This document shows positions 10,788 through 23,710 of a stretch of 64,000 bases of DNA, one piece after another; the first letter of the stretch is position 1, and every line of letters starts with the position of its first letter. This DNA comes from Williamsia maris (GTDB taxonomy: Bacteria; Actinomycetota; Actinomycetes; Mycobacteriales; Mycobacteriaceae), in the NCBI RefSeq assembly GCF_024171815.1, contig NZ_JAMTCJ010000003.1, positions 62,001 to 126,000 of the forward strand. Reading direction: 5' to 3'. The translations under genes and the position numbers were made by a program. The notes beneath the pieces were generated by a model that searched no databases, had not been told where the DNA came from, and saw only the letters and a list, made by a program, of their open reading frames with translations.

Positions 10788-11582
10788 TCAGCGAGGGCCA
10801 TCGTCGGCTCCGGACGCCCCACCGGGACGACGCCCCGGATCCGTCTCGTCCGGCGATGCCGCGGTGGGGTCGGCGCCGCTGTCGAGCGCGTCCCACAGCA
10901 TCCGTTCGTTGAGTCCGCCACCGTCGCCCTCGGTCGCGTCCGACGCGACGCCGCCGCGATCCGGAGCGGGGTTCGCGGCCGCGTCACCGGTGGCCGTGGA
11001 GCGGTCGGCGAAGATCTGCTCCTCGAGGTCGGCGCGGCGTGCCGCCGGCGACTTGTACTTCGACGACAACCCGACCGCGCCGCGGGCCGCGCGCAGGATG
11101 ACCACCGCCGCCGCGACCGCGAACAGTCCGGCGACGAAGACGAGGACGGCAGCCCAGCCGTGGGTCTGGATCGACGTCACCTGATACCGACCGGGCAGGT
11201 CGATGGCCTTGGCGGCGTAGGTGCCGCCGCTGTCACCGGTGAGCAGCGAGATGGCCGGCGCAACGCTCGCGACCCCGATCAGCGCGACGATCACCGCCAG
11301 GATGCGCAGGCCCCACCCGCGCAACGACACCGCCGCGGCGATGGCCGCGACCAGCACGATGGCCAGCGGTGTGAGGTAACTGCTCCAGTCGGAACCGTGC
11401 ACGGTGAAGTCCCGGGGGACGCCGATCCCGTCGGCGGCGACCAGGCTCGCCCAGGACAGACGCGAACTCCCCCACAGCGCCGCGGCGGCCACCGCCAGCA
11501 GCACCGACGCGATGGTGAGCGAACGGCGGCGGTGGGCGACGTCGGCGGCGGTGGGCGCGGACGCGGTGGCGGGGGTGCTCAT
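10788..11582 (-). CDS. Trp-region membrane protein (TIGR02234-like)
   Basis: A 264-aa membrane protein with four predicted hydrophobic segments (about residues 20-40, 68-88, 92-115 and 142-165), then a hydrophilic tail of about 95 residues that holds the sequence [15 protein letters not shown]. Its place between trpE and trpC and its topology match the 'tryptophan-associated transmembrane protein' family (M. tuberculosis Rv1610). Its role is unknown; the location suggests a link with tryptophan or anthranilate handling at the membrane. The start overlaps the end of trpE by 4 nt. A gap of 153 nt without recognisable genes separates it from trpC. Confidence 0.85.
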   Translation of the reverse strand: MSTPATASAPTAADVAHRRRSLTIASVLLAVAAAALWGSSRLSWASLVAADGIGVPRDFTVHGSDWSSYLTPLAIVLVAAIAAAVSLRGWGLRILAVIVALIGVASVAPAISLLTGDSGGTYAAKAIDLPGRYQVTSIQTHGWAAVLVFVAGLFAVAAAVVILRAARGAVGLSSKYKSPAARRADLEEQIFADRSTATGDAAANPAPDRGGVASDATEGDGGGLNERMLWDALDSGADPTAASPDETDPGRRPGGASGADDGPR

Positions 11583-13159
11583 GAGGTGCGGTCGTGGTCC
11601 TTCGGATCGGGGGCCGGCGCGCCGGCGGGGGTCACACGGGTCATGGTCTCCGCTGCGGCGACGGCGGCGAGCACCGTGCCCGCCTTGTTGCGGGCCTCGT
11701 TGTACTCGTAGTCCGGGACGCTGTCGGCGACCACTCCGCCGCCGGCCTGGACGTAGGCGCGTCCACCGGCCATCACCGCGGTGCGGATGGCGATCGCGGT
11801 GTCGGCGTCGCCCGCGAAGTCGAGGTATCCCACGATCCCGCCGTAGAGACCGCGGCGGGTCAGTTCGTGTTCGTCGATGAGCTCCATCGCCCGGACCTTC
11901 GGGGCCCCGGTCAGCGTGCCCGCCGGGAAGCAGGCCGAGACGGCGTCCAGCGCGGTCGCGTCGTCACGCAGATGACCGGTGACCGTGGAGACGAGGTGCA
12001 TCACGTGGCTGTAGCGCTCGATGTGGCGGTAGTCGTGCACCGACACCGTGCCCGGCTCGCACACCCGGCCGAGGTCGTTGCGGCCGAGATCGACGAGCAT
12101 CAGGTGCTCGGCGTTCTCCTTCTCGTCGGCGAGGAGGTCCTTGGCGAGGAGTTGGTCCTCCTCGTCGGTGGCGCCGCGCCACCGCGTCCCGGCGATCGGA
12201 TGGGTGGTGGCCACTCCGTCGGCGACGGTCACGAGCGCCTCCGGGCTGGACCCGACGATGGTGAACGGTTCCCGGCCGCCCTTCTCGTCGCCCAGGCCGG
12301 GGACACGCAGCAGATACATGTACGGGCTCGGGTTCGAGGCCCGCAGCACCCGGTAGACGTCGATGGGGTCGGCGTCGGTGGCCATCTCGAACCGCATCGA
12401 GGGCACCACCTGGAACGCCTCGCCGGCCTCGATCTCGCCGACCAGGGAGGTGACGATCGTCCCGTACTCCTCGCGGGTCCGTTGCGCGGTGTACTCCGCC
12501 TCGGGGCGGGTGTACATCGACACCGTCGACGGTGTCGGTGCGGCCAGCGCCTCGGTCATCCGGTCCAGCCGGGCGACCGCGTCGTCGTAGGCCTCGTCCG
12601 CGCGGTCGTCGCTGCCGTCCCAGTTGATGGCGTTGGCGATGAGGGTGATCGAGCCCTCGTGGTGATCGACCGCGGCGAGGTCGGCCGCGAGCAGCATCAT
12701 CATCTCGGGCAGCGCCAGGTCGTCGACGGTGGTGTCGGGCAGGCGTTCGAGGCGGCGGACCGCGTCGTAGGCCAGGTACCCGACGAAGCCGCCGGTCAGC
12801 GGCGGCATGTCCGGCAGGCGGTCGGTGGCCAGCAACGTCAGCGACTCGGCCAGCGCGGCCAGCGGATCGCCGTCGCGGGGTGCGCCGTCGGGCACGGTCC
12901 CCCACCAGTGCGCCTGGCCGTCGACGACGGTCAGGGCGGCGGGCGAGCCGGCCCCGATGAACGACCATCGGGACCACGAACGGCCGTTCTCGGCGGACTC
13001 CAGGAGGAACGTGCCGTCCCGGTCGCCGGCCAGCTTCCGGTACGCCGACAACGGTGTCTCGGAGTCCGCCAGCACCTTCCGGGTCACCGGGACCACCCGG
13101 TGATCTCTCGCCAACTCGAGGAAGACCTCGCGCGACGTGGTCGCGGGATGTGTACTCAC
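11579..13159 (-). CDS. trpE: Anthranilate synthase component I
   Basis: TrpE makes anthranilate from chorismate with ammonia from the glutamine amidotransferase TrpG, which is not in this window. At 526 aa it is full length. The N-terminal domain includes the LLESAENG feedback-inhibition motif for tryptophan. The chorismate-binding domain shows [44 protein letters not shown] and GGIVGYLDF, all expected. It starts 4 nt after the stop of the tautomerase gene and ends overlapping the TIGR02234-like gene, so it belongs to the continuous his-trp run. No leader peptide with Trp codons is visible before it. Confidence 0.96.
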   Translation of the reverse strand: MSTHPATTSREVFLELARDHRVVPVTRKVLADSETPLSAYRKLAGDRDGTFLLESAENGRSWSRWSFIGAGSPAALTVVDGQAHWWGTVPDGAPRDGDPLAALAESLTLLATDRLPDMPPLTGGFVGYLAYDAVRRLERLPDTTVDDLALPEMMMLLAADLAAVDHHEGSITLIANAINWDGSDDRADEAYDDAVARLDRMTEALAAPTPSTVSMYTRPEAEYTAQRTREEYGTIVTSLVGEIEAGEAFQVVPSMRFEMATDADPIDVYRVLRASNPSPYMYLLRVPGLGDEKGGREPFTIVGSSPEALVTVADGVATTHPIAGTRWRGATDEEDQLLAKDLLADEKENAEHLMLVDLGRNDLGRVCEPGTVSVHDYRHIERYSHVMHLVSTVTGHLRDDATALDAVSACFPAGTLTGAPKVRAMELIDEHELTRRGLYGGIVGYLDFAGDADTAIAIRTAVMAGGRAYVQAGGGVVADSVPDYEYNEARNKAGTVLAAVAAAETMTRVTPAGAPAPDPKDHDRTS

Positions 13160-13163
13160 ACCC

Positions 13164-13346
13164 CTATTGTCCCAGCGGCTCCCCGCCGACGCCCCAGTGG
13201 GATCGGGGGACCTCGGTGATGGTCACCCACACCGAGTCGGGATTCTTGCCGGTCGCCTTGGCGTAGGCCTCGGTCACCGCGGCGATTGTCTCGCGTTTCA
13301 CCCGGTCGGACAGGCCCGGCGTCTGCGAGATCTGAATCAGTGGCAT
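13164..13346 (-). CDS. Small 4-oxalocrotonate tautomerase-family protein
   Basis: Sixty residues with the catalytic N-terminal proline of the tautomerase superfamily exposed after Met removal ([14 protein letters not shown]) and the beta-alpha-beta layout of 4-OT subunits, ending [18 protein letters not shown]. Such proteins interconvert keto and enol acids as hexamers or trimers. The substrate here is unknown. It sits 10 nt after hisI and 4 nt before trpE, and so joins the his and trp gene sets. In M. tuberculosis I recall other genes (chaA, bcpB) at this junction. Translation probably depends on its neighbours. Confidence 0.85.
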   Translation of the reverse strand: MPLIQISQTPGLSDRVKRETIAAVTEAYAKATGKNPDSVWVTITEVPRSHWGVGGEPLGQ

Positions 13347-13356
13347 GGCCCCGACC

Positions 13357-13716
13357 CTACGACGACGGCGCGGGTGTCACCGGTAGTGCGCGCGAGGGGT
13401 CGAAACAGCTGTGGGTCCCGGTGTGGCATGCGGGCCCGGTCTGATCGACGATCAGCAGCAGCGCGTCGCCGTCGCAGTCCAGGCGTACGTCGTGCACGAC
13501 CTGGATGTGACCGCTGGTCTCGCCCTTGACCCAGTACTCCTGACGCGACCGCGACCAGTACGTCGCGCGTCCGGTCGTCAGGGTCCGGTGCAACGCCTCG
13601 TCGTCCATCCAGGCCAGCATGAGCACCTCGGAGGTCTCGCGTTCCTGCACCACGACCGCCACCAGTCCGGTGTCGGTGCGGCTGAGCCGATCGGCGATGC
13701 TCGGGTCGAGGGTCAT
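13357..13716 (-). CDS. hisI: Phosphoribosyl-AMP cyclohydrolase
   Basis: HisI opens the purine ring of phosphoribosyl-AMP in the third step of histidine synthesis. The 119-aa protein has the family's zinc- and magnesium-binding residues: [18 protein letters not shown], the DCDGDALL segment and the C-terminal CHTGTHSCF. It lacks a fused HisE pyrophosphohydrolase domain, as is normal in actinobacteria. The ATG at 13716 overlaps the hisF stop by 4 nt. Longer readings upstream are out-of-frame shadows of hisF. Confidence 0.95.
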   Translation of the reverse strand: MTLDPSIADRLSRTDTGLVAVVVQERETSEVLMLAWMDDEALHRTLTTGRATYWSRSRQEYWVKGETSGHIQVVHDVRLDCDGDALLLIVDQTGPACHTGTHSCFDPSRALPVTPAPSS

Positions 13717-14486
13717 CGGACGATCAGTCCGTCGGCCCGCATCGCGGCCTTGACCTGCTCGATCCGCAACTCGCCGAAGTGGAACACCGACGCCGCGAGC
13801 ACGGCGTCGGCACCGGATCGCACCGCGGGGGTGAAGTGCTCGACCCGACCCGCGCCGCCGCTGGCGATGACCGGGACCGACACCGCGGCGCGGACCGCGG
13901 TGATCATGGCCAGGTCGAACCCGTTCTTGGTGCCATCGGCGTCCATCGAGTTCAGGAGGATCTCCCCGATGCCGAGATCCTGTCCGCGACGGGCCCATTC
14001 GACGGCGTCGATGCCGGTGCCCCGCCGGCCGCCGTGGGTGGTGACCTCCCACCCGGACGGTGTCGGTGGCTCGCCGGCGGGCACGGTGCGGGCGTCGACG
14101 GAGAGCACGATGCACTGCGATCCGTAGTGCCTGCTCATCTCCCCGAGGACCTCGGGCCGGGCGATGGCCGCGGTGTTGACACCCACCTTGTCGGCGCCCG
14201 CGCGCAACAGGATGTCGACGTCGGCGACCGTGCGGACCCCGCCCCCGACCGTGAGTGGGATGAAGACCTGCTCGGCGGTGCGTCGGACGACGTCGAGCAT
14301 CGTCGACCGACCCGAACTCGACGCGGTCACGTCGAGGAAGGTCAGCTCGTCGGCACCGGCGGCGTCGTAGGCGGCGGCGAGTTCGACCGGGTCGCCCGCG
14401 TCGCGCAGGTCGACGAAGTTGACGCCCTTGACCACACGGCCGGCGTCGACGTCGAGGCACGGGATGACCCGGACCGCGACGGTCAC
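13713..14486 (-). CDS. hisF: Imidazole glycerol phosphate synthase, cyclase subunit
   Basis: HisF uses ammonia from HisH to turn PRFAR into imidazole glycerol phosphate and AICAR. The 257-aa barrel shows the two catalytic aspartates in IPCLDVD (near residue 12) and VLSVDART (near 131), the phosphate-binding loops VGGGVRT and ASGGAGR, and [13 protein letters not shown]. Both ends overlap neighbouring genes by 4 nt (impA upstream, hisI downstream). Confidence 0.97.
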   Translation of the reverse strand: MTVAVRVIPCLDVDAGRVVKGVNFVDLRDAGDPVELAAAYDAAGADELTFLDVTASSSGRSTMLDVVRRTAEQVFIPLTVGGGVRTVADVDILLRAGADKVGVNTAAIARPEVLGEMSRHYGSQCIVLSVDARTVPAGEPPTPSGWEVTTHGGRRGTGIDAVEWARRGQDLGIGEILLNSMDADGTKNGFDLAMITAVRAAVSVPVIASGGAGRVEHFTPAVRSGADAVLAASVFHFGELRIEQVKAAMRADGLIVR

Positions 14487-15352
14487 GACGCACCTCCCCG
14501 GGAGGGGCGCGGGGTGCGCTCGGGCAGGTAGTCCGCGGGGTCACCGACCCCTTCGATGATGGTGGCCAGTTCCTCGTGCACGCCGGGGCTGCCCGCGAGC
14601 ATCGACGACGACGTGACGTGCCACGGCTCGCCGGCCAGGTCGGTGACGACTCCCCCGCCCGCGAGGACGAGAGCGGCGCCGGCCGCGTTGTCCCAGGCGT
14701 GGTGTCCGAAACAGATCGCTCCGCCGAGCTTTCCCCCCGCGGTCAGGGCCATGTCGAGACCGGTGCTGCCGAGCAGTCGCAGCCGCGACACCTCCCGTGA
14801 GACCTCACCGAGGATCTCCACGCGATAGTTGCCGGGGAACCGACCGCCGCTGTTGAGGTTGAACGCACCGAACGCGATCACCGAGTCCTGCAGGCGGGCC
14901 GGGCGCAGCGCCGGGACGGGTTCGCCGTTGCAGATGACCGGTCCGTCGACGAACGCCTGGTAGCGCAGGTCGAACAGCGGCAACCACGTCAGCCCGAGGA
15001 CGGGCTTGCCGTCGTGCAGCAGGGCGAGCAGCGTCCCGGCCAGTGGCAGGCCTGCGGAGTAGTTGAACGTCCCGTCGATGGGATCGACCACCCACACCGT
15101 GCCGCTCGTGACGTCCGGGCCGCCGAACTCCTCACCGTGGACACCGATCCCGGTGGCCTCGGTCAGCCGCGCCGACAGCGTCCGTTCCAGCTCGAGGTCG
15201 AGTTCGGTCGCGAAGTCGTTGCCGCCCTTGTCGACCGCACTCGGGGCGCCGAGCCCCTCGATGAACCGCGGGGTGATGTCGTCGAGCAGGCCCGCGGCGA
15301 TCGACAGCAGTCGCGGCGGGTCGATGTCCGACGGGATGACGGTGCCCGTCAT
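14483..15352 (-). CDS. impA: Inositol monophosphatase-family phosphatase (ImpA), in the his operon
   Basis: A 289-aa metal-dependent phosphatase. The FIG-superfamily motifs are intact: [21 protein letters not shown] (metal-binding Asp residues) and [18 protein letters not shown]. Members dephosphorylate inositol phosphates, fructose-1,6-bisphosphate or histidinol phosphate. The gene lies between hisA and hisF with 4-nt overlaps on both sides, the place occupied by impA in M. tuberculosis and corynebacteria. No other histidinol-phosphate phosphatase is in the window, so a role in histidine synthesis is tempting, but in corynebacteria I recall that the histidinol-phosphate phosphatase HisN is a separate paralogue. 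The ATG at 15352 is set by the hisA overlap. Confidence 0.9.
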   Translation of the reverse strand: MTGTVIPSDIDPPRLLSIAAGLLDDITPRFIEGLGAPSAVDKGGNDFATELDLELERTLSARLTEATGIGVHGEEFGGPDVTSGTVWVVDPIDGTFNYSAGLPLAGTLLALLHDGKPVLGLTWLPLFDLRYQAFVDGPVICNGEPVPALRPARLQDSVIAFGAFNLNSGGRFPGNYRVEILGEVSREVSRLRLLGSTGLDMALTAGGKLGGAICFGHHAWDNAAGAALVLAGGGVVTDLAGEPWHVTSSSMLAGSPGVHEELATIIEGVGDPADYLPERTPRPSRGGAS

Positions 15353-16095
15353 GCGCGACCGGCCACCGCGGACAGTGCCTCCGGCAGGGTGAATCGTCCG
15401 GCGTAGAGCGCCTTCCCGACGATCGACCCCTCGACACCCCGGTCGACGAGGGTCGCGATCGCGAGCAGGTCGTCGACCGACGACACGCCACCGGAGGCCA
15501 CGACCGGCGCGGACGCGGCGTCGGCGACCTCGCCGAGCAGTTCCAGGTTGGGTCCGGTGAGGGTGCCGTCCTTGCTGACGTCGGTGACGACGTAGCGGCT
15601 GCACCCGTCGCGTTCGAGGCGTTCGAGGACCTCCCACAGGTCGCCGCCGTCGGACACCCATCCGCGGCCACGCAGGCGGTACTGCCCGTCGACCCGGACG
15701 GCGTCGAGACCGACCGCGATGCGGTCGCCGTACTCACCGATCACCTTGGCGCACCACTGCGGGTTCTCCAGTGCGGCGGTGCCCAGGTTGACCCGGGTGC
15801 ATCCGGTGGCCAGGGCCGCGCGCAGCGAGTCGTCGTCGCGGATGCCACCGGAGAGTTCGACCTTGACGTCGAGTTCGCCGACGACCGCGGCCAACAGCTC
15901 GCGGTTGTCGCCCCGACCGAACGCCGCGTCGAGGTCCACCAGGTGGATCCATTCCGCGCCGTCGCGCTGCCAGGCGAGAGCGGCCTCGCGCGGCGAGCCG
16001 TACGAGGTCTCCGATCCGGCCGCGCCCTGTACCAATCGCACGGCCTGACCGTCCGCGACATCGACTGCGGGCAGTAGTTCCAGCGTGGTCCCCAT
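15349..16095 (-). CDS. hisA: Phosphoribosyl isomerase A (HisA/TrpF dual-function type)
   Basis: PriA catalyses the Amadori rearrangement of ProFAR in histidine synthesis and, in actinobacteria without a trpF gene, also that of phosphoribosylanthranilate. Seen here: [53 protein letters not shown] and ASGGVSS. I chose the ATG at 16095 (248 aa) because GAGAGGG lies about 8 nt upstream and homologues begin at this point. An in-frame ATG at 16149 overlaps the stop of the small membrane-protein gene by 4 nt and would add 18 non-conserved residues; it remains possible. No separate trpF is seen, which supports dual function. Confidence 0.93.
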   Translation of the reverse strand: MGTTLELLPAVDVADGQAVRLVQGAAGSETSYGSPREAALAWQRDGAEWIHLVDLDAAFGRGDNRELLAAVVGELDVKVELSGGIRDDDSLRAALATGCTRVNLGTAALENPQWCAKVIGEYGDRIAVGLDAVRVDGQYRLRGRGWVSDGGDLWEVLERLERDGCSRYVVTDVSKDGTLTGPNLELLGEVADAASAPVVASGGVSSVDDLLAIATLVDRGVEGSIVGKALYAGRFTLPEALSAVAGRA

Positions 16096-16145
16096 CGAGT
16101 GCACCCTCTCTGCTGTGCTCGTGTCCGCCGGTGCGGATCGAGAAG

Positions 16146-16457
16146 TCATCGTGTCTCGTCTCCCGTCGCCGGCGGCGCCGGTCGGGAGGTGTCGTCGCTC
16201 GCAGCCTGCGTCTCGGGGTCGGTGGTCCCGGGGTCGGTGCTCTCCGCGTCGACGGCCCGGTCGACCACTCGATTGGCGACGATCCCCATCACCGCGATCG
16301 CGAGCGCGACGGCGAGCAGGGCCACCACCAGGGCCGCGGGTGCCGAGACACGCGAGACGCCGTAGATCACCGGCACCGACACCCCCAACACGAGGGCACC
16401 CGCGCCCATCGCGAGGATCGCCAGTCGTGCGATCGAGAACCTCGGCGTCCCGGTCAC
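16146..16457 (-). CDS. Small two-segment membrane protein in the his operon
   Basis: From the GTG at 16457 (GGGGGA about 5 nt upstream) this reads a 103-aa protein with two strongly hydrophobic segments (about residues 10-30 and 38-58) and an acidic, Thr/Pro/Asp-rich C-terminal tail. It is not recognisable as a known enzyme. It lies 25 nt after hisH and its TGA falls within the ATG of the longer hisA reading, so it is very probably translated as part of the operon. M. tuberculosis, as I recall, has hisH and hisA adjacent without such a gene. A role in membrane anchoring or regulation would be speculation. Confidence 0.75.
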   Translation of the reverse strand: MTGTPRFSIARLAILAMGAGALVLGVSVPVIYGVSRVSAPAALVVALLAVALAIAVMGIVANRVVDRAVDAESTDPGTTDPETQAASDDTSRPAPPATGDETR

Positions 16458-16482
16458 CCTGTCCCCCGCGCCGCGTCGGCAG

Positions 16483-17123
16483 TCACAGGGCGTGCACCCA
16501 GTTGCGCAGCAGGTGCGCGCCGGCGTCGCCGGACTTCTCCGGGTGGAACTGGGTGGCCGCGAGCGGTCCGTTCTCGACCGCGGCGAGGAACTCGCCGCCG
16601 TGTTCGGCCCATGTGGTGATCGCGGGCGGGAGCGCGGAGTCGGAGTCCGACCACTCCCACGTCTGCGCGGCATAGGAGTGCACGAAGTAGAAGCGGGTGT
16701 CCGCGTCCAGACCGTCGAACAGCACCGAGCCCTCGCCTGCGGTCACGGTGTTCCACCCCATGTGCGGCAGCACCGGCGCCGGGAGCTGGCTGACCGTTCC
16801 CGGCCACTCGCCGCACCCGGTGGTCTGCACGCCGAACTCGACACCCTCCTCGAACAGGATCTGCATGCCCACACAGATCCCCAGGACGGGACGCCCGCCC
16901 GCGAGGCGTTGACCGATGATCCGTTCACCGCGCACCGAGGAGAGCCCGGCCATGCATGCGGCGAACGCGCCGACCCCGGGAACCACGAGGCCGTCGCACT
17001 CCATCGCCGCGTCGCGATCGGAGGTGACGGTGACCTGCGCTCCGGTGCGCTCGAACGCGCGCTGCGCCGAACGGAGGTTGCCCGATCCGTAGTCGAGGAT
17101 CGTGACCGATTTCGACGCCGCGC

Positions 17124-17127
<4 letters not shown>
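16483..17127 (-). CDS. hisH: Imidazole glycerol phosphate synthase, glutamine amidotransferase subunit
   Basis: HisH hydrolyses glutamine and channels ammonia to HisF. The triad is visible: Cys in LGICVGMQ, and His and Glu in TQFHPEKSG. The start motif [11 protein letters not shown] and the oxyanion segment PGVGAF are normal. It has 214 aa. Its start overlaps hisB by 4 nt. Confidence 0.97.
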
Positions 17128-20250
<3,123 letters not shown>

Positions 20251-20361
20251 GGTGGGCTGATCTCCTCCGGAAGAACGGTTCGGTGTGGGCGTGAACGTCC
20301 AGGATATGCGGTCCGGCCAGCCGTTTTCGACGGTGGGTGCGTCGATGGTGCCCAACGCCAC

Positions 20362-20433
20362 CGGCCGCCGGGCGCTTCGCGGGGAAGCATCCGGCGGCCG
20401 ATGACGGTCGTCGTCAGGTCAACGGGTGACCTG
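20362..20433 (-). terminator. Two hairpins after the alcohol dehydrogenase gene
   Basis: Thirteen nt after the stop of the alcohol dehydrogenase, CAGGTCA (20415-20421) pairs with TGACCTG (20427-20433) around 5 nt. Further downstream, CGGCCGCCGG (20362-20371) pairs with CCGGCGGCCG (20391-20400), enclosing a second stem GCTTC/GAAGC (20374-20378, 20384-20388). There is no U tract. Together they probably stop transcription between this gene and the his operon. Confidence 0.6.
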
Positions 20434-20446
20434 GTTCACGCAACGA

Positions 20447-21499
20447 TCAGGCGTTCGCCAGGGTCGCGGTGTCGATCACGAAGCGGTAGCGCACGTCGGA
20501 CGAGACCGCGCGGTCGTAGGCCTCGTTGACCTGGTCGGCGGAGATCGTCTCGATCTCGGCGGCGATGTCGTGCTCGGCGCAGAAGTCGAGCATCTCCTGC
20601 GTGAGCTGGATGCCGCCGACCATCGAGCCCGACAGCGAGCGCCGGTTGGTCAGCAGCGCGAACGCGGCGACCTCGAGCGGGTTCTCCGGAACACCCAGCT
20701 CGACGAGCGCGCCGTCGATGGCCAGCAGGCCGATGTAGCTGGTGAGCGGGAGGTTGACCGAGACCGTGTTCAGGATGAGGTCGAACTGGCCGGCCAGATC
20801 CTTGAAGAGCTGGTCGTTGTCCTTGGTGGCGTAGTAGTGGTCGGCACCGAAGCGCTTGCCGTCCTCTTCCTTGCTGGTGGTCTGGCTGAGCACCGTGACC
20901 TCGGCGCCGAGCGCGTGGGCGATCTTGACGCCGACGTGGCCGAGGCCACCCATGCCGATGATCGCGACCTTCTTGCCCGGGCCCGCGCCCCACTTCTTCA
21001 GCGGCGCGTAGAGGGTGATGCCCGCACACAGCAGCGGTGCGGCGACGTCGAGCTCGATGCCCTCCGGGATCTTCAGGACGAACTTCTCGGTGACGACGAC
21101 CTCCTGCGAGTAGCCGCCGTGGGTGAACTCGCCCTCGTAGGTCTCCGAGTTGTAGGTCTGGACGACACCCTTCTCGCAGTACTGCTCGTCACCGTTCTTG
21201 CACGGTGCGCACTCGCCACACGAGTCGACGAAGCAGCCCACGCCGACGCGGTCGCCGACCTGGTGCGAGGTGACGTCGGAACCGATCTCGGCGACGAGGC
21301 CGGCGATCTCGTGTCCGGGGACGACCGGGTAGGTGGTGCCCTTCCACTCGTTACGCGCGGTGTGGATGTCGGAGTGACAGATGCCTGCGAACTTGATGTC
21401 GATACGGACATCCTTGGGTCCCAGTTCGCGGCGTTCGATGGTCGAGATGGTGAGCGGGTCTGTCGCGCTGGTGGCGACAACGGCGTTCACTGTTGGCAC
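20447..21499 (-). CDS. Zinc-dependent NAD(P) alcohol dehydrogenase (cinnamyl/AdhC type)
   Basis: A 350-aa medium-chain dehydrogenase. Catalytic zinc ligands are in GICHSDIH and PGHEIAG, the structural zinc is held by four cysteines in [15 protein letters not shown], and the nucleotide fold is [11 protein letters not shown]. The layout is that of the YahK/AdhC/cinnamyl alcohol dehydrogenase branch, which usually reduces aldehydes with NADPH. The physiological substrate is unknown. It starts with GTG at 21499; AAAGGA is about 12 nt upstream, somewhat far, and a second GTG at 21490 is possible. It stands alone between nadC and the his operon, with its own leader that carries a 10-bp-arm palindrome. 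Confidence 0.9.
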   Translation of the reverse strand: MPTVNAVVATSATDPLTISTIERRELGPKDVRIDIKFAGICHSDIHTARNEWKGTTYPVVPGHEIAGLVAEIGSDVTSHQVGDRVGVGCFVDSCGECAPCKNGDEQYCEKGVVQTYNSETYEGEFTHGGYSQEVVVTEKFVLKIPEGIELDVAAPLLCAGITLYAPLKKWGAGPGKKVAIIGMGGLGHVGVKIAHALGAEVTVLSQTTSKEEDGKRFGADHYYATKDNDQLFKDLAGQFDLILNTVSVNLPLTSYIGLLAIDGALVELGVPENPLEVAAFALLTNRRSLSGSMVGGIQLTQEMLDFCAEHDIAAEIETISADQVNEAYDRAVSSDVRYRFVIDTATLANA

Positions 21500-21576
21500 A
21501 GAAATCGTGTCCTTTCGGGCCTTGCGGAGCGCGCTGTTCAGCGCGCCGGGACACAGGTGCCAACGAAGGCCTCGGC

Positions 21577-21604
21577 GCTTTTATGCCCAGATGCGCATAA
21601 AAGC
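21577..21604. promoter_or_regulatory. AT-rich palindrome upstream of the alcohol dehydrogenase
   Basis: GCTTTTATGC (21577-21586) is mirrored perfectly by GCATAAAAGC (21595-21604) with 8 nt between. It stands out as an AT-rich block in very GC-rich DNA, 78 nt before the start of the alcohol dehydrogenase and 33 nt after the nadC stop. No T tract follows on either strand, so an operator is more likely than a terminator. Confidence 0.5.
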
Positions 21605-21636
21605 ACTCGCGCATGGCCGATCTGTCGGGTTTGCCC

Positions 21637-22506
21637 TCAGAGATCCAGGCCCAGGTCCAGCACGGTCACCGAATGAGTGAGACCGCCCACAGCAAGGAAG
21701 TCGACGCCCGTGCGCGCGTAGTCGTGTGCAACATCGAGGGACAGTCCGCCGGAACTCTCCAGTCGGGTCCGGGGGGCCCGCTGGTTGCGTCGCTGCACCG
21801 CCATCTGGGTCTCCCAGAGCGCGAAGTTGTCCAGCAGCACCAGTTCGGCGTCGAGCGCGAGGGCCTCGTCGAGCTGCGTCAGCGAGTCCACCTCGACCTC
21901 GATGGCGAGGTCGGGGGCCGCGGCACGCACCGCGGTCAGCGCCGCCGTGAGCGACCCCGCGGCGGCGATGTGGTTGTCCTTGATCAATGCGGCATCGCCG
22001 AGGCCCATCCGGTGGTTCTGTCCGCCGCCGGCCCGGACCGCATACTTCTGCAGCGCGCGCAGACCCGGCAGAGTCTTGCGGCTGTCACGCACGACGGTGT
22101 CGGTGTCGGCGATCTCGTCGACCCATCGGGCGGTGGCCGTGGCGATCCCGGACAGGTGACACAGCAGGTTCAGCGCGGTCCGCTCGGCGGTCAACAGGCC
22201 GGCCGTCGGGGCATCGAGGCGGAGCACGACGTCACCGGCCTGCACCCGCGTCCCGTCCTCCGACCTGTCGAGCACCTCGTAGTCGTCGTCGATCACCTCG
22301 TCGAACACCGCCAGCGCCGCGTCGAGACCGGCGATCACGCCGGGTTGCCGACTCGCGATGACCGCGACGGTGCGTGCACCCTCGGGAACGGTCGCGGCGG
22401 TGGTGACGTCGGGTCCGTACCGCAGGTCCTCGTCGAGGGCGGTGCGGATCAGTGCCCGGATCTCGTCCGATGACACACCGTCGATCGCACGGGCACGAGG
22501 CGTCAT
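21637..22506 (-). CDS. nadC: Nicotinate-nucleotide pyrophosphorylase (quinolinate phosphoribosyltransferase)
   Basis: NadC joins quinolinate to PRPP and decarboxylates it to nicotinate mononucleotide. The 289-aa protein has [70 protein letters not shown] and ESSGGL, in the expected order. The ATG at 22506 overlaps the nadA stop by 4 nt. In M. tuberculosis nadB lies between nadA and nadC; here it does not. Confidence 0.96.
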   Translation of the reverse strand: MTPRARAIDGVSSDEIRALIRTALDEDLRYGPDVTTAATVPEGARTVAVIASRQPGVIAGLDAALAVFDEVIDDDYEVLDRSEDGTRVQAGDVVLRLDAPTAGLLTAERTALNLLCHLSGIATATARWVDEIADTDTVVRDSRKTLPGLRALQKYAVRAGGGQNHRMGLGDAALIKDNHIAAAGSLTAALTAVRAAAPDLAIEVEVDSLTQLDEALALDAELVLLDNFALWETQMAVQRRNQRAPRTRLESSGGLSLDVAHDYARTGVDFLAVGGLTHSVTVLDLGLDL

Positions 22507-23525
22507 TCGCCGCCTCCTCCGGCGCTGCCGATCGCGATCATCCGCTCGACGCTCGCGCGTGCGGCGTCGGCCACCGAGCGCTCCAGGTGCACCTCGTCGG
22601 TGCCGTCGCGCAGGCACCGCAGCAGCGCCTCGGGGGTGATCATCTTCATGTACTTGCAGGACGCCTTGGGGTTGACGGCCTGGAAATCGATCTGCGGTGC
22701 CGCACGGCGCAGCTGGTGCAGCATGCCGATCTCGGTGGCGACGAGGACCTCGCGGGCACCGGATGCGCGTGCGGTGTCGAGCATTCCGCCGGTGGACAGG
22801 ATGTGCACCCGGTCGGCGGGTACCGCACCCTCGCCGGCGAGGTACAGAGCCGAGGTGGCGCACCCACATTCGGGGTGCACATACAGGTCCGCGTCGGGGT
22901 GCGCGTTCGCCTGATCGGTGAGTTCATCGCCGTTGATACCGGCGTGGACGTGGCATTCGCCGGCCCAGATGTGCATGTTCGTCCGACCGGTCTCGCGCTT
23001 GACGTGCGCACCGAGGAACTGGTCGGGCAGGAAGAGCACGGTCTTCTCGGGATCGATCGATTCGACCACCTCGACGGCATTGGACGACGTGCAGCAGATG
23101 TCGGTGAGCGCCTTCACCTCGGCGGTGGTGTTGACGTAGGAGACCACCACCGCGTCGGGGTAGTCGGCCTTCCACTCGCGCAATTCGTCGGCGGTGATGG
23201 AGTCGGCCAGTGAGCAACCCGCGCGAGCGTCCGGGATCAGGACGGTCTTCTCCGGCGCGAGGATCTTCGCGGTCTCGGCCATGAAGTGCACGCCGCAGAA
23301 CACGATGGTGTCCTCCGGGGCCGACGCGGCGATCCGCGAGAGCGCCAGGGAGTCACCGACGTGGTCGGCGACGTCCTGGATGGCGGGGAGTTGGTAGTTG
23401 TGCGCGAGGAGGGTCGCTCCGCGCAGCGTCGCGAGGCGACGGACCTCGGCAGCCCATTCGGCGCCGGGGTCGGCGTCGGAGATGGGATCGATCACGGCCG
23501 CAGAAGTGGATGACGCTGTGGTCAT
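22503..23525 (-). CDS. nadA: Quinolinate synthase A
   Basis: NadA condenses iminoaspartate with dihydroxyacetone phosphate to quinolinate, using a 4Fe-4S cluster. Cluster cysteines are recognisable in GCSLAD, PECGC and ASCKYMKM, and [18 protein letters not shown] and HPECGC are family motifs. It has 340 aa. AAAGGAG lies 8 nt before the ATG at 23525. Directly upstream is a palindrome that is the probable operator of NrtR, whose gene is 2.2 kb away. The usual source of iminoaspartate, NadB, is not next to it. Confidence 0.96.
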   Translation of the reverse strand: MTTASSTSAAVIDPISDADPGAEWAAEVRRLATLRGATLLAHNYQLPAIQDVADHVGDSLALSRIAASAPEDTIVFCGVHFMAETAKILAPEKTVLIPDARAGCSLADSITADELREWKADYPDAVVVSYVNTTAEVKALTDICCTSSNAVEVVESIDPEKTVLFLPDQFLGAHVKRETGRTNMHIWAGECHVHAGINGDELTDQANAHPDADLYVHPECGCATSALYLAGEGAVPADRVHILSTGGMLDTARASGAREVLVATEIGMLHQLRRAAPQIDFQAVNPKASCKYMKMITPEALLRCLRDGTDEVHLERSVADAARASVERMIAIGSAGGGGE

Positions 23526-23578
23526 GGCCGCTCTCCTTTCGAGAGGGTGTCGGTGTGGCTGACACCGGGGTCGAGTCG

Positions 23579-23601
23579 GTTTTCGACTGACGGTCGAAAA
23601 C
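23579..23601. promoter_or_regulatory. Probable NrtR operator upstream of nadA
   Basis: GTTTTCGAC (23579-23587) and GTCGAAAAC (23593-23601) are perfect 9-bp arms around TGACG, 54 nt before the nadA start. NrtR regulators are known to bind palindromes before NAD synthesis genes, and nrtR is close by. A smaller inverted repeat, CGGTGT-GGCTG-ACACCG (23551-23567), lies between it and the gene. The pairing of site and regulator is inferred. Confidence 0.6.
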
Positions 23602-23710
23602 GTGCCCCCAATGTAGCACCGGCCACACTCTGCCCTTCAAAACCCGCCGTGTTGGGCCGTCGTTACCCCGTGTCGGGCTCTTGTTGCCGTGTGTTGTGCG
23701 GGCGATGCCC

